A DNA stretch of 64,000 nucleotides from Sorghum bicolor (Eukaryota > Streptophyta > Magnoliopsida > Poales > Poaceae), in the NCBI RefSeq assembly GCF_000003195.3, contig NC_012870.2, positions 1,955,501 to 2,019,500 on the forward strand. The letters run 5' to 3'. The position numbers and the translations under genes were made by a program. Under the pieces are notes generated by a model that was given only the letters and a program-made list of their open reading frames with translations, ran no database searches and was not told where the DNA came from. Shown piece by piece: positions 1 through 10,861 of the stretch. Position 1 is the first letter of the stretch. Each line of letters opens with the position of its first letter.

Positions 1-540
1 CTGAGTCGTAAATTACATCAGCTCCATCCAAGAATAATGTCAGAATGCAAATGAAATACAGGTAGAGTAGAATTGCAGAAACCAAACTGAACTGGACGCT
101 AAACTTCATAGGCAAACAGATCGATGCAGTTAATGCTATAGTATACAGGATGCATCGATGCATGCATCAAAAACGGAAAAGCAAAGACATAACCAGATGC
201 AACCAAAAAAAAGAGCAGGAACTCATCCTATCACAATGCTTCCACATGCAAGAAACATCCTCTATGTTTCCATATACGGTTTACAAGTACCAATGATCAA
301 CAGCAAGCATAAATAAATATTATACAGCCTGTACGTCCAACTAGTAACTAGGAAAATATTACATCACTGAGCATATTAACGAATCAACCAACTTAATTCC
401 TTTCCCCAATGATGCAAATTCACTCGCTCAGTTCATCCACAAAGTTCAGCTGTCACATTTCACCTAAATGGACTAAGCTACTGCAGATAATACCAAAATA
501 AACTAGAGATAACAAACGACACTCCTACAGACATGTCTAT
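1..540. other. SPT16 downstream flank
   Basis: AT-rich DNA with no supported gene. It lies downstream of the minus-strand SPT16 stop and probably holds its 3' UTR and polyadenylation region. I could not place the transcript end. Confidence 0.4.
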
Positions 541-600
541 TCCGGGGACGGGGAGGTTCAGGAAGAAGCTACGGCGCCACAGCAACCAGCAGGTACCCCA

Positions 601-743
601 TTAACCTGAACTGCCTTCTTGGAGGTGGCGCTCCCTTGAAGCTGCTGCGCTTTGGCACACGCGACTTGCTGATTCACCTAAACTTTGGCTTCTTGGAGGG
701 CGGCGCTCCCTTGAAGCTGCTGCGTTCAGGTGCACGTGACTTG
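601..743 (-). repeat. Tandem duplication of the SPT16 C-terminal tail
   Basis: Two diverged copies of about 67 bp with a period of 75 bp. One codes the SPT16 tail (RSSFKGAPPSKKPKFR, stop). The other follows the stop in the same frame and reads RSSFKGAPPPRRQFR before further codons and a TAG at 569-571. One small indel lies near the distal end of the second copy. Confidence 0.85.
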
Positions 744-3700
744 CTGAAGGTCTTCGCCTTGCGGCGCCTCCTCTCTTCCTCACTGTCCGACTCTGCACCG
801 TGCTCACGGTCCGCATTGCTTGCCTCGCGCTCCAGCTCCTCCCAGGTCTTGCCCTTCTCCTCCTCTGAGTCCTCGTCTGACTCTTCATCATCATCATCAG
901 ATTCCACCAAGGACTCGCTGTCAGAGTCATCATCTTCTGACTCGGACTCAGGCTCAGCATCAGAAGGCACATAGCCTTGGTCTGACTCCTCTGTGTCCTC
1001 AGTCTCTGAGTCACTCGCTTCCATGTTAAGGAACTCCCAGCCGCCATCGTCAATGAACTTCTGAGGATCATCGATTATAGTTTTCAGGATAGGACGCCAG
1101 TTCAGATTCAGCCTGCTCTCGTAGTACTTGAGGTCAGTTGTGTCCAGCCACTCCTTTATCGCGTCGAGCGATGCTGAAGGGATGGAATCAATGCGGAGAA
1201 CATCCTTCTTGAAGTCCTTGAACACAATAGCCATGTCAAAGTTCTTCGTTCCAAAGCCCACCCTCTCCAGGTTAACAATCTCTATCTCACTCAGGCTCAC
1301 CACCAGGAAGGGGTTCTCAATCAGCTCAACCAAACAAGTAGAAGTTGGAATGATGAAAGCAGAAGCTTTATATGGGACACCATAAAACCCAAGCTCCCTA
1401 AGGGGGACATCAAACTCCAGGTCAAGCCCCTTGAACTGTGGTTGCGACCAGTGGTCATTAACCTTGTTCACAAAGTTCTGGAAATCCATGTTAATTCTGT
1501 TCTTCCTATCCCTCTCACGCTGCTCTTCTTCAATCTCATCAGGATCAAGTGCCGATCTTCTACTGCCACCAAGAGTCTGGACAACATCCATCACTTCAAC
1601 ATAGAACTGGACATCCTTTGTCTTTTTGTTTCCAACCATGATATGGTTGTGCAGATGGAAATGAAGGAGAGTAATCATTTCTTTCTCTGCAGGCTGGAAA
1701 AACGCATGCTTTATATTTCCAAACATGATGTCCACGCGCTCATCAGACCTTGAAGTAGAATATCTGAAACCATTGAAATGAGCCTCAAGATTTCCAGTGA
1801 GCTTCCTCCCACGACCACCGAATGCAGGTCGTATCCACACATCAGAAAGTCTCATCATCTTCATTCTGTTGTTTCCTATCTGAAGTTTCTCCTGGGTAAC
1901 AAGAGTTGCCCTTTCAGCTCTCTCTGACTCCCTTGAAGCAACTTGCCTCCTCAACGTTTTGATCTGCTGAACAACTTCACTGCTATGCCGTGGATCTTTT
2001 GAGCGGAATGTAATTTCTTTGAGATAGATAGCGCCTTGAGAATTTAGTTTGCTATCATTTGAGAATGGCATTCCAGGCACATTGAAGAAGATGCGGATAG
2101 TGCAGGTGCGGTTGTCCTGGTGGCTGGTCACACTCTTGACAGTAGAAACATGGAAAGGAACCATGCTGCCATAAATAGGTAAGAGGACAGCTTCATTTTT
2201 CTGATCTACTTGGATCACCAAATCTCTCACAAATGGTACATCATTAACATTCTTGTATGCAACAAGCTCATTTGAAGCCCTTGCAGGACCACGTCCATCA
2301 CCAGATCCAGAACCAACCCCAGCAAGCCTTCTAGCAGTCTCTTCATTCTTTTGACGAGCAAGTTCAGCCTGGTGCTGTCTCCGGAGCTCTTCCTTCGACA
2401 TTTCCTGGTTGTCTGACCTGAGAGTTGCCTTGGTTGGCATGACATCTATGGTCTTCGACTCCATCTTCACCTCAGCAACATCTTCATCATCTTCATTGAA
2501 CGAATAAGCAACATCTTTGACTGCCTTGGAGCAAGGTGCTGTTAAGATGTCGTGTCCTCTTTCATTAACTAAAACTGTATCAGCTAATAACAGTGAAAAC
2601 TGCTTTGTCTTCTCACTGGTGGTTTCTGCCTGGACGTTATGCAAACCAAGGGAGACATTAAAAACCATTCCCTGCTTTATCTTACGATCATTCTTGGCAT
2701 TCAGATTTAAGCCAGATTCTCGGAATTCAAGGCCTATTCCAGTTCCAGCTGACTTTGTTAGATTAGGAAGTAGTTCAGGGGCATCCTTCTCAATCACTGC
2801 AACTGCAGCTTGATAAACCGCACTCATCTGATTGCCTGGTTTCACTTCTTGAACAGCAGCTTCATGAGCTTTCAAAAGGGTCTCATATGCTTTACTTTGT
2901 TTAGGGGTAGCATCAATAAGATATGTCCGAGCAACATTTGAACAATAGCTACTATATTTGGAACCAATTGCACAGATGATAACACTTGCTGAATCATAAT
3001 ACAGGTACTCGTCGTTGCTAGACGCACCAGGCTTCAGATCAAACTTACCCCCACTTTGAAATACTGGAGGGTAGCATATATCAACATTGTCAGGCTTCAA
3101 CTTCACCTTGACCTTCAGGGGATCAAGAATAGCCTTCTCTGTGTCATCCATCAACGATGAGTGTGAGACTTTCTTCTCCTCATCAATAACCTTCTCCAAC
3201 TTTGGAACCACAAAATTTTTCAGAACAGATGAAGTTAAGTAAGCAGCCTTCTTCACACATGTCACCTCTGTGGTGTCCTTCACAGCAAAGAGCTCAGAGA
3301 AGCCGTTTGTTACATCTGTAAGCCGTACGCCTGACCCAGATAACTTTTCTGTCCATGTTTCAAGAAGCTTACCCTCAGGTACCTCTTTGGCGATGTGTCC
3401 AACAACTGGCTTGTCTGATTTCGATTGATTACGAGCAGCCTGCACTATGTGATCCATCAAGTCAGCACCATCACCATTCTTGGTTTTCACATGCAACACA
3501 ATGTCAACACCAACAGACTCATTTGCAGCCTTCTTGAGGGTCCCGATAAGATTTGCTTTCTTCTGACTGCATAGAACATGTATTTGCTTGTGCATGAAGA
3601 CAATTATCGTTTCTGGAAATTCATATCCAAGTAACCAAATATCCAGGGCTGATGATTTCAAATAACGAAGATCATCCGAAGGAGGTGGGGTAGCAATGGC

Positions 3701-3838
3701 AATAGCATCAGATGAACTCCAAAGATCAGACTTGTGCTCCTTCCAATGGTCATAGAATACCTTCAGCCGCTTACTGAAGTTCTCGAGATTAATTGTATAG
3801 GCACCAGATCCGCCTTTGGCATTACCATTATCAGCCAT
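674..3838 (-). CDS. SPT16: FACT complex subunit SPT16
   Basis: Large subunit of the FACT histone chaperone, which with SSRP1 removes and redeposits H2A-H2B during transcription and replication in the nucleus. The coding region is one exon of 1,054 codons, typical for the family. The order seen is: N-terminal lobe (about residues 15-180), a catalytically dead M24 aminopeptidase-like lobe (about 190-440, with SAGTGIGLEFRES), a basic coiled coil (KEELRRQHQAELARQ, about 500), the SPT16 middle domain, a Rtt106-like PH domain (about 820-920), a Glu/Asp/Ser-rich acidic tail, and a Lys/Arg-rich end that may be an NLS. The start chosen is MADNGNAKGG. An upstream in-frame Met at 3913 is rejected because a splice acceptor at 3871-3872 separates it from this exon. 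Odd: a diverged copy of the last 22 codons lies in frame just after the TGA. Confidence 0.96.
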   Translation of the reverse strand: MADNGNAKGGSGAYTINLENFSKRLKVFYDHWKEHKSDLWSSSDAIAIATPPPSDDLRYLKSSALDIWLLGYEFPETIIVFMHKQIHVLCSQKKANLIGTLKKAANESVGVDIVLHVKTKNGDGADLMDHIVQAARNQSKSDKPVVGHIAKEVPEGKLLETWTEKLSGSGVRLTDVTNGFSELFAVKDTTEVTCVKKAAYLTSSVLKNFVVPKLEKVIDEEKKVSHSSLMDDTEKAILDPLKVKVKLKPDNVDICYPPVFQSGGKFDLKPGASSNDEYLYYDSASVIICAIGSKYSSYCSNVARTYLIDATPKQSKAYETLLKAHEAAVQEVKPGNQMSAVYQAAVAVIEKDAPELLPNLTKSAGTGIGLEFRESGLNLNAKNDRKIKQGMVFNVSLGLHNVQAETTSEKTKQFSLLLADTVLVNERGHDILTAPCSKAVKDVAYSFNEDDEDVAEVKMESKTIDVMPTKATLRSDNQEMSKEELRRQHQAELARQKNEETARRLAGVGSGSGDGRGPARASNELVAYKNVNDVPFVRDLVIQVDQKNEAVLLPIYGSMVPFHVSTVKSVTSHQDNRTCTIRIFFNVPGMPFSNDSKLNSQGAIYLKEITFRSKDPRHSSEVVQQIKTLRRQVASRESERAERATLVTQEKLQIGNNRMKMMRLSDVWIRPAFGGRGRKLTGNLEAHFNGFRYSTSRSDERVDIMFGNIKHAFFQPAEKEMITLLHFHLHNHIMVGNKKTKDVQFYVEVMDVVQTLGGSRRSALDPDEIEEEQRERDRKNRINMDFQNFVNKVNDHWSQPQFKGLDLEFDVPLRELGFYGVPYKASAFIIPTSTCLVELIENPFLVVSLSEIEIVNLERVGFGTKNFDMAIVFKDFKKDVLRIDSIPSASLDAIKEWLDTTDLKYYESRLNLNWRPILKTIIDDPQKFIDDGGWEFLNMEASDSETEDTEESDQGYVPSDAEPESESEDDDSDSESLVESDDDDEESDEDSEEEKGKTWEELEREASNADREHGAESDSEEERRRRKAKTFSKSRAPERSSFKGAPPSKKPKFR

Positions 3839-3870
3839 CTTTGTCAATAAGCTAACATTAACCAAGGGAA

Positions 3871-5780
3871 CTGCAAAAAGAATTGATCCATAGTTAGCAA
3901 ACCAGAAAATCATAAGGTTATCCTAACAGTAAGCCATGAAAGTGTGAGCATTAGGAAATACTTGATAACAAAAAAAAGTACAGGCAAATAGGATGGAGCA
4001 GTAACCATACAGAATTCAAAATTGACAGTGGTCATCAAAATAACATTTTAATTATAGAAAGGAGAGCAACTTGCAAGTTACTTCAATTACAATGGATTAG
4101 CTATAGTAAAAACAGGCAGTAATGTCCCAATAACACCAACACTGCATACAAAGATGTTCATTTTAACATAATACAAAAGAATATCTTCCATACTTGCAAT
4201 CTTAAAAGCATATCAACTTCCATGAGTCGGTTTGGGAAGGGGAATTGGAATCCAAAATTCCAAATAATTAGGATTTACTTGATCAAAACAGGCCAGAAGT
4301 AACTACAAAACCATGAATAAAAATATCCATACAGACAGCTGAATATAAAAAATGCTAGTTTTGTGTATCTATTAGCCATGGTGGTGAAGAAAACCACTTA
4401 ACAGGAGCAATTACACAATCTGGTATTAGAGACACTGATGACAGATGAGATGCCAGTCATGTCAATGAGAACAATAATATATGATTTCAAAAGGATATTA
4501 ACAAGTCATATTGCTGTGGCTGATAGGCATATAGGATCTATGCAGCACGGATTCGGGTACGCGTACAGGTATTGGATGTATACTGAATTACTGATATGTA
4601 GGCCTGTTCACTCACGGGTTCAAGCAGTTTAAGCCGGTTTTCCAACCCAGCCCGATGGTAGACAGTTTGCCTGGGCTGGTCCAGTTTTCATGTGTTGTGT
4701 GGAGTGTTGCTCTTCGGGTTGGGTTGGGTTGCTGTACGGTTTCAATGGTTTAAAACCAGCCCGCTGGCTGGCTGTGCTTATACGTGCTTCTGAAACATTT
4801 AAGCATTCCAGGATGCTTGCAGTGACAAAGCAATGATTGATTGTACATTTTGGGTTAGGTAAGCTGCATGCAATTACTGCCCTCAAGAACTAAAAACTAA
4901 ACTGAAAACAATGTTTCAATCCTGTAAAAAATGATGCTCTAGCTGCAGCACTATTTCTATCATGTACAAAAAGAAATCCACGCACAAATTAAATCCTTGA
5001 AATGCAATTCCTAACATGTATAAAAGATTAAAAAAAAAAAACCAGACACGTCTTATCCAAGCACATCCTGATATGCCAATGAATGTAACAAGGTTGACAC
5101 AAAGGAATTGAGTTTCCAAATCCATTAAGTAACATTTAACACTACAATCTCAGTGAATCTACAATCTCAGTGAATTTAATGTCATAATATTGGAAGAAAA
5201 CCATATCAGAGACCCAAGAGCATATCTTATAATGTTTATTTTGCAACAATTCCAAAAATCTCAGTTATCATAGAGTTTCGAATGGAAGACAGATTTCAAA
5301 TTGTGGTGATGACCCTGTGCAAATATGGGAACATAGACATGTAAGATATTTGAAGAAGAAACACTAGGTCTCAAATTCTCGAATATAGCAGTCTCAAATT
5401 TAGGAAATTAACAAAAGGAATTCAGGCTCGCATCAGGTTTATTCTTCGTCATTTGTCTCATTCTCGTCACACATCAAGCCGCAGATCATACAAACCAAAA
5501 GACACAGCTTGCACTAGCACTACTCATATTTGGAGACTTGCACTGCACTACTCATATTTGGAGACGCCATATATTGCAAAGAAGCAATCAAGCATGGAAA
5601 ACCCTAATCAGCACGGGGAAGTGGGGAACAAAGGAAATCAACCAACGAGAAGTGAGTAACTGCAGAAATAGAGTAGACCGAGAATGGGAAGGGGAAGTGG
5701 TGGACAACGAAATCAAGCAACGAGAAGTCAAGGACTGCAGAAACAGAGTAGATCGAGAATGGGGAACGGGATGACCTCAC
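3871..5780 (-). other. Inferred SPT16 5' leader intron
   Basis: On the minus strand a good acceptor (CTTTTTGCAG) lies at 3871-3880, 32 bp before the start codon. A plausible donor (CC|GTGAGG) is at 5779-5780 at the edge of a GC-rich stretch (5781-6050) that looks like a first non-coding exon. The roughly 1.9 kb between holds no supported gene. It contains a 27-bp tandem repeat around 5511-5570 and a 72-bp imperfect tandem repeat around 5630-5765. The join is an inference and would need cDNA. Confidence 0.5.
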
Positions 5781-6131
5781 GGGTGGTCGCCGGATCGACG
5801 TCGCGGGGGCGCAAGATCGTCCCTGGTGGCCGGCGAGCGGGGGCAGGGGCTCGTCGCCGACGGCCGCCGAGCAGGGGAGGAGGCTCGTTGCCGGCGGCCG
5901 GCGAGCGGGGGCGAGGCTCGTCGCGCGTGTGCGGTAGAGGCGGCGCGAGGGCGAGGTGCTGGCGTCGGGCGGGGTCTAGGGCGTGCGAGCGTCGGGGACA
6001 GAGGGGCGATAAGGGCGCGGCCGCGCGGTGCTATTGTTGGGCTGGGCCGTATTCAGTAAAATTGGATCGGTGCCGTATCCACATCGGGCCCATTGCACTC
6101 AATATTTTGGGACGCTATTTCCTTCATGTTA

Positions 6132-6729
6132 GAGCATCTCCAACAGTTATGCAATTGGACTATGCATTCTAGAAATTTATCAAAAATCTTAAAAATTGCT
6201 CTCCAACAGTTATGCATTTGACTTATGCATTTTGACAAACTTGGCATTTGATGGACCAAACTTGGCATTTTTGCATAAGCACAATGGCTTGGCAATTTTG
6301 ATATCCCGAGTTTCTTGGACTCCTTGTCGTGCGCGACCTCTCCACGCGCTGCGGTAGTTTCTCGCGAGGACTCCTCCTTCCCGCGTGAACTCTTTTTTTC
6401 CCGCGCGACGTGAACTCTGCGACCTACGACTTCGTGGACTACTGGCGCGCGTACGACTTCGTGGACTGGCGGACCGGGAGGCCGTGATTCACAGAAACGG
6501 CGATGACTTGCGACTTCGTGGACTGCCGGCGACGGGCGACTGAAATTCCCGCGCAAAACAAAAAAAAAGATCCCAGACAAAAATAGTTGGGTCCACTATT
6601 TTGGAAAATGCCAAGTCAAAAATACCAAACACTTGGAGATGGACTTATTTTTCCTTTGGCAAAACGTTTAGGGACTTGACAAATTCTAACAAATAGCAAA
6701 TTCCAATTGCATAACTGTTGGAGATGCTC
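6132..6729. mobile_element. MITE with GAGCATCTCC termini, TTA target duplication
   Basis: A 598-bp element with long terminal inverted repeats (GAGCATCTCCAACAGTTATG and its complement). It is flanked by TTA at 6129-6131 and 6730-6732, which fits the PIF/Harbinger superfamily. A second subterminal copy of the terminal motif lies near 6200. The centre is GC-rich and repeats a TACGACTTCGTGGAC-like unit. A relative lies at 38912-39540. It sits close to the likely SPT16 transcription start. Confidence 0.8.
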
Positions 6730-6732
6730 TTA

Positions 6733-7590
6733 TACAGTGCTTCAGTGCCATAACCCACATGGCCACATTCCTAGAGCTAAAAGCATAGTAGTTGATTAAT
6801 AAAGTAATGCTGGACGAGAACAACATGTATGGAAAACGAAATTCCCCTTTAGACCTTGTTTGAATGCATATGTATCTACATCAAGCTACAAGTGTTGGAG
6901 TGGATTAAAGTGAAACTTAGTTTAAATCCACTTCAATATATATGGATTGAAAAAAAATACATACACATCCGAATAAGTCCTAAAAAGAAAAAACTGGTCA
7001 AGTGATTTCTTTTATAAGAAATCTGTGTGTGTAATGGCACTAACCTATGTTACGGGTTTTCTAGGTAAAAAACTAGACATAATTGTGTTACCTTTGAGAA
7101 ATTGAAAGTGATGACATGTCTTGGTGCATGTCATATAGAACACCATGACTCTTAACTGTCCTAAGATCACTAACATAGCACAACACACTAATTCTGGTAC
7201 CTACATGTATAATCTAAGTCAGATAAAAATCCTCCAACCTTACAAATGCACACAACTCCACAGCCCTGCTGAATGGGCCATGCTCATGAACCCTAAGGAC
7301 AATTACCGTCTAGATGACCAAGGGAAATAAGCAAATTTTTCTATTTGACATCCCTAAGCCTTGGCTCTATGAGGTTCCTATAACGAAACCTACAACCAGC
7401 ACACCTAAGATGTCCTCATGCCAAGGGAGAGGCCCCAACATGCCAAACCGAGCTTCATATTCAAACGCGACAACTATCCAGAAATGCGACGAGGCGAATC
7501 CACAACAAAGTAGACATGTGGGAGCGTTTGTCTACGGAAGTCGAAATGGATTCGCGGTATCACGTCACCACAAACATCACGCATGAACGA
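6733..7590. other. Gene-poor DNA with repeat remnants
   Basis: No supported gene. A stretch near 6846-6990 starts GACCTTGTTTGAATG and ends near AATAAGTCC, which resembles a decayed MITE. The rest shows no coding signal I would defend. Confidence 0.4.
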
Positions 7591-7593
7591 AAA

Positions 7594-7870
7594 TCAAACA
7601 AGGTGCACAAGAGAGTAGGGTAGGGTTTCCTTACCTGGCGACGCGAGGAGGGGTGTGCACCCTGTGAGACTTGTGCTCTCGACGGTAGCGGTAGGGCGCC
7701 CTTCGGAGGTGGAGCAGGGCATAGTGGACGAGAGGAAGGCTCTCCTATAGCTTGAGACTGTATAACAAGGTCGCGGTAAGTGGCGCCTCATCGTGAGCGC
7801 CGCCGCCAGTGGGAAAGGGCGTAGGAGAAGGGGAATTTTGGTTAGGGTTTATGAGCGGCAACAACTATAT
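7594..7870 (-). other. Orphan promoter plus first-exon-like segment
   Basis: On the minus strand a TATA-like CTATATAG (near 7865-7872) is followed by AAACCCTAACC, an ATG near 7791, a short open frame, and a splice donor-like CGCCAG|GTAAGG near 7635. This looks like the 5' end of a gene, but I could find no downstream exon. It may be a relic of a gene or a fragment carried by a transposon. I do not recognise the protein. Confidence 0.3.
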
Positions 7871-8529
7871 AGATGGAAAGAGTGTATTGAGAGGTTGAAG
7901 CTGAAGGGAAAGGAAGTGGGCCATAATCGAGGAGAAAGCCACTAATGCTTGTTAGGCTTTTGTTAGTGGGCCAAGCCAGCAAACAATTGTTGAATGGGTA
8001 GTGTGACTTTCCTTATTTGATGATGAAAAGAGTAGTATGTGAGAGTTTTTTTTTTCTTATTTTTAAAACTTTTTTTTGTTGTTGAGGCTTGAGAGGGAGC
8101 TGTAAAAGAAATTGTGAGTAAGGGTTGACAATGTTGGCTATTTCACTGAATTATTTTCTACTACGTTTTTCTAGTATAATAATTACACGTCAACAAGAAA
8201 AAAATGAAAAAGATAACAATTGTATCTATTCGTTTGAGAGCAAAGTCGCAGCCTCTCTAGCTTTCTTTAGTTCTATCTACAGTCGTAGAAGGCAAATTAT
8301 AGGTGCAATTATAGTACACACGTTGTTTTCATGAGCATTGCTACTCATGCAGTCTTGTGCATCTATGTGTGCCTACTATTCTGTGTTGTGGAGACGTGTG
8401 AGCATTAGAATTTGGAAACTCTATCACGTGATGTGTTGCATGCACTCACGCGATCCATGAGCATGTTGTTGCCAACAGGAAGAAGAAAGGGTTAGGGGTT
8501 CCTATGTTAGGGAATCCACCCATTGTCAG
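7871..8529. other. AT-rich intergenic DNA
   Basis: I see no gene or clear element here. Short open frames are uninformative. Confidence 0.4.
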
Positions 8530-9103
8530 CTATAGAAGAGGCTTTTGGGGGAGGTGGTCATGAAAAGTCAATGGTAGTGGGTGACGAGAGTCAGATATTA
8601 GGCACCAAGATGGGAGGTCTTCACCTTTCGCCGACGCCAAGGCCCCAGGCCAATTGGGTCTAACAACATGAACCAGAACAAGGATGCAGCCGAGGAACAT
8701 GTGCTCACAAGTTTCAGATTCTTGACCACACAACACACAATCATCCACATCCTGCAGGCCCATGGTGCCTCCAACGGTGAGCCATGCAAAGACGGCAGTG
8801 AAGAGCAACCTAGAAGAAGAATTTAACTCGAGGTGATGCCTTGGTTCTCCATAGTTCCTCTGCACCCAAAAGCGACGTGGCTCTAGAGAAAAAGGCGTGG
8901 TACGCGGAAGATGCTAAGTTATTACCGTCTGTGGACCACTTCCATATCGGATCAAGCTCGTTTGGCTGCTGTAAGTCTGGAACTGGTGCTAGAGGGAGAG
9001 AGAAAAAAAAGCATGGCAAACGCGTGGGACCTCTCTTCCCTACTGTGAAATGTCCCCCGCCCATGAATGAAGCATTGATTTTCCTACTAGAACTAGCTAC
9101 CAT
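8530..9103 (-). pseudogene. Decayed LINE-type zf-RVT fragment
   Basis: Two overlapping minus-strand frames together resemble the zinc-binding region that follows reverse transcriptase in plant non-LTR elements. The first holds a WKWSTDGN...SAYHAFF...LWRTKASPRVKFFF run. The second holds DDCVLCGQESETCEHMFLGC, with the expected CxxC...H...C ligands. A frameshift separates them and no reverse transcriptase core is visible, so this is a broken 3' piece, not a gene. Confidence 0.65.
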
Positions 9104-9580
9104 GACAATATTCCTCCATTCTAAATTACAACATATTTTGTTTTTTCTAGATATATTGATAATATGTCTGTATATTTAGACATAAAAGTGCATAGCAAAT
9201 TTTAGTTACCTATAAATATCAAAACATCTTATAATTTAAAAATGAAAAGAGTAGAAAGAAAAGGAATTTAGAGAGGGACACACCACATGTAGAACGTGTA
9301 GGAGAGAAGAGGAAAATGGATTTCATTTATTTCACAAAAGTGAGAGCTCTCTGATAAGAAAGAAACGCGGAAGGTGCGGGAACTTCTTGCAGACCATAAG
9401 TTTACTACCACCATCTCTCTCCTAAATCATAAATCATTTTGTCATTTTTAGGTATATAACTTTTTACTATACATATAATTTATATCTAGATGCATATAAA
9501 GAGCCATATATATATATATAGAAAAATGCAAAACAATTATAGTTTAGAAAGCGATCGGAAAAGGCAAGTACTACTATGTA

Positions 9581-9837
9581 CTCCCTCTGTCGACGAAAGA
9601 ATCAATTTCTAGAATCCGTACTAGTCAATTTTTTTTAAGTTTGACTAACTTTATAGAAAAGAGTAGCAACATCTATGACATAAAATGTGCATCATATGAA
9701 AATATATTCTATGATGAATAGAATGATATTAATTTGATACCATAAATTTTAGTAGTTTTTTCTAGAAATTGAGTCAAAGTTTAAAAATTTTGATTTAGGA
9801 CAACTCCAGAATTTGACTCTTTCATGGACGGAGGGAG
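9581..9837. mobile_element. Stowaway-like MITE
   Basis: A 257-bp element starting CTCCCTCTGTC and ending GACGGAGGGAG, flanked by TA on both sides (9579-9580 and 9838-9839). The termini and TA target duplication are diagnostic for Stowaway (Tc1/mariner) elements of grasses. Confidence 0.85.
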
Positions 9838-10319
9838 TACTCTGCTATATTAGTTAATGTGCTTAACGGGTGCCTAAAGAAATGAATAATGATTCACTAA
9901 TGGCTAATTGGAAAAAGAAAAATTGTGGTTGCATTGCATTGATGGCTATGCATGCAGGCAGGACACAAGAGTTAAGGCCGGGTTGAACAGCACGGCCCGG
10001 GATATAAATTAAACTGGAAGAAATCACGGACTGGGCCGCTACTGGATTTCCGATCCGGGCTGAGCATGCCGTGCAGAAAGGCAAGCGCAGGACAAACCGC
10101 CCCTGGCAGGAGTAGCATGGTCCTGTGTTCAGAACTCGTGTCATCCTTCAATTCTTCTTCCAACTTTTGCCTTCAAATTCTTCTTCAGTAATCAAACAGT
10201 ATAAATATAGATATAGATATTGTATTAGTACATATATAATTTCCTGCACATCTGCACTGCAATGCATGCGATCCAAATCTCGAAGTCAAACAATAATCTC
10301 GATCTCAGAGCCTGGCATC

Positions 10320-10861
10320 ACATGACACTTGTTAGCGTACTACGTGCATCGGGATGCCCGTATTCATCTAGTAGATCAGTCACGTGACAGTGGACCCGTG
10401 ACCCGTGATTGTCAAGCTTGCTTTGCATGGGTCTTCCTCCCCTTCCCGGCCCGGCCGCTGACAAGTGAGGATCTCGCCGCCCACCGCTGGCGCTGGGCGG
10501 TGCCGGATTGCTGCCTGCTTTGCGTTTGCGCCCATGACATCCACGTGTGTGCCCGCCGCAACTCTCCACACCCCCATGATGCGTCACCGTCCACGGCAGC
10601 TGCTGGCTGCGCTGCACGAACACGAAGAAGTTGACCCTCCAACCGCCCCGCCCCCTCCGGCCGGTTCACAGTTCACACTCGCGTCGCGTGCGGGCGTGCG
10701 CGCGCGTCTCTCTCTCGCTCTCTCCTTTGATTCCGCATATATATCTCCGCACCGCACCGGCCGCTTTGCCAGCCCAACGAAACGTGAGTCGTCGAGAGAG
10801 AGAAGCTAGCTAGCTAGCTAGAGATAAAACCAGCCGGCTGCTGCGGGCGACGACGACGAGC
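10320..10861 (+). promoter_or_regulatory. Promoter and 5' UTR of epoxide hydrolase 1
   Basis: GC-rich upstream region with a G-box-like palindrome GTCACGTGAC near 10379-10388 and a TATA-like ATATATAT near 10737-10745. The leader ends in a CTAG/AGCT simple repeat (about 10805-10822) before the start codon. Sites were found by eye; the transcription start near 10770 is inferred. Confidence 0.5.

Noticed and set aside
4600..4800. GGGTTGG-rich stretch as an hAT end
   Set aside because: Repeated CAGCCC/GGGTTG words are present, but I could not find paired ends or a target duplication.
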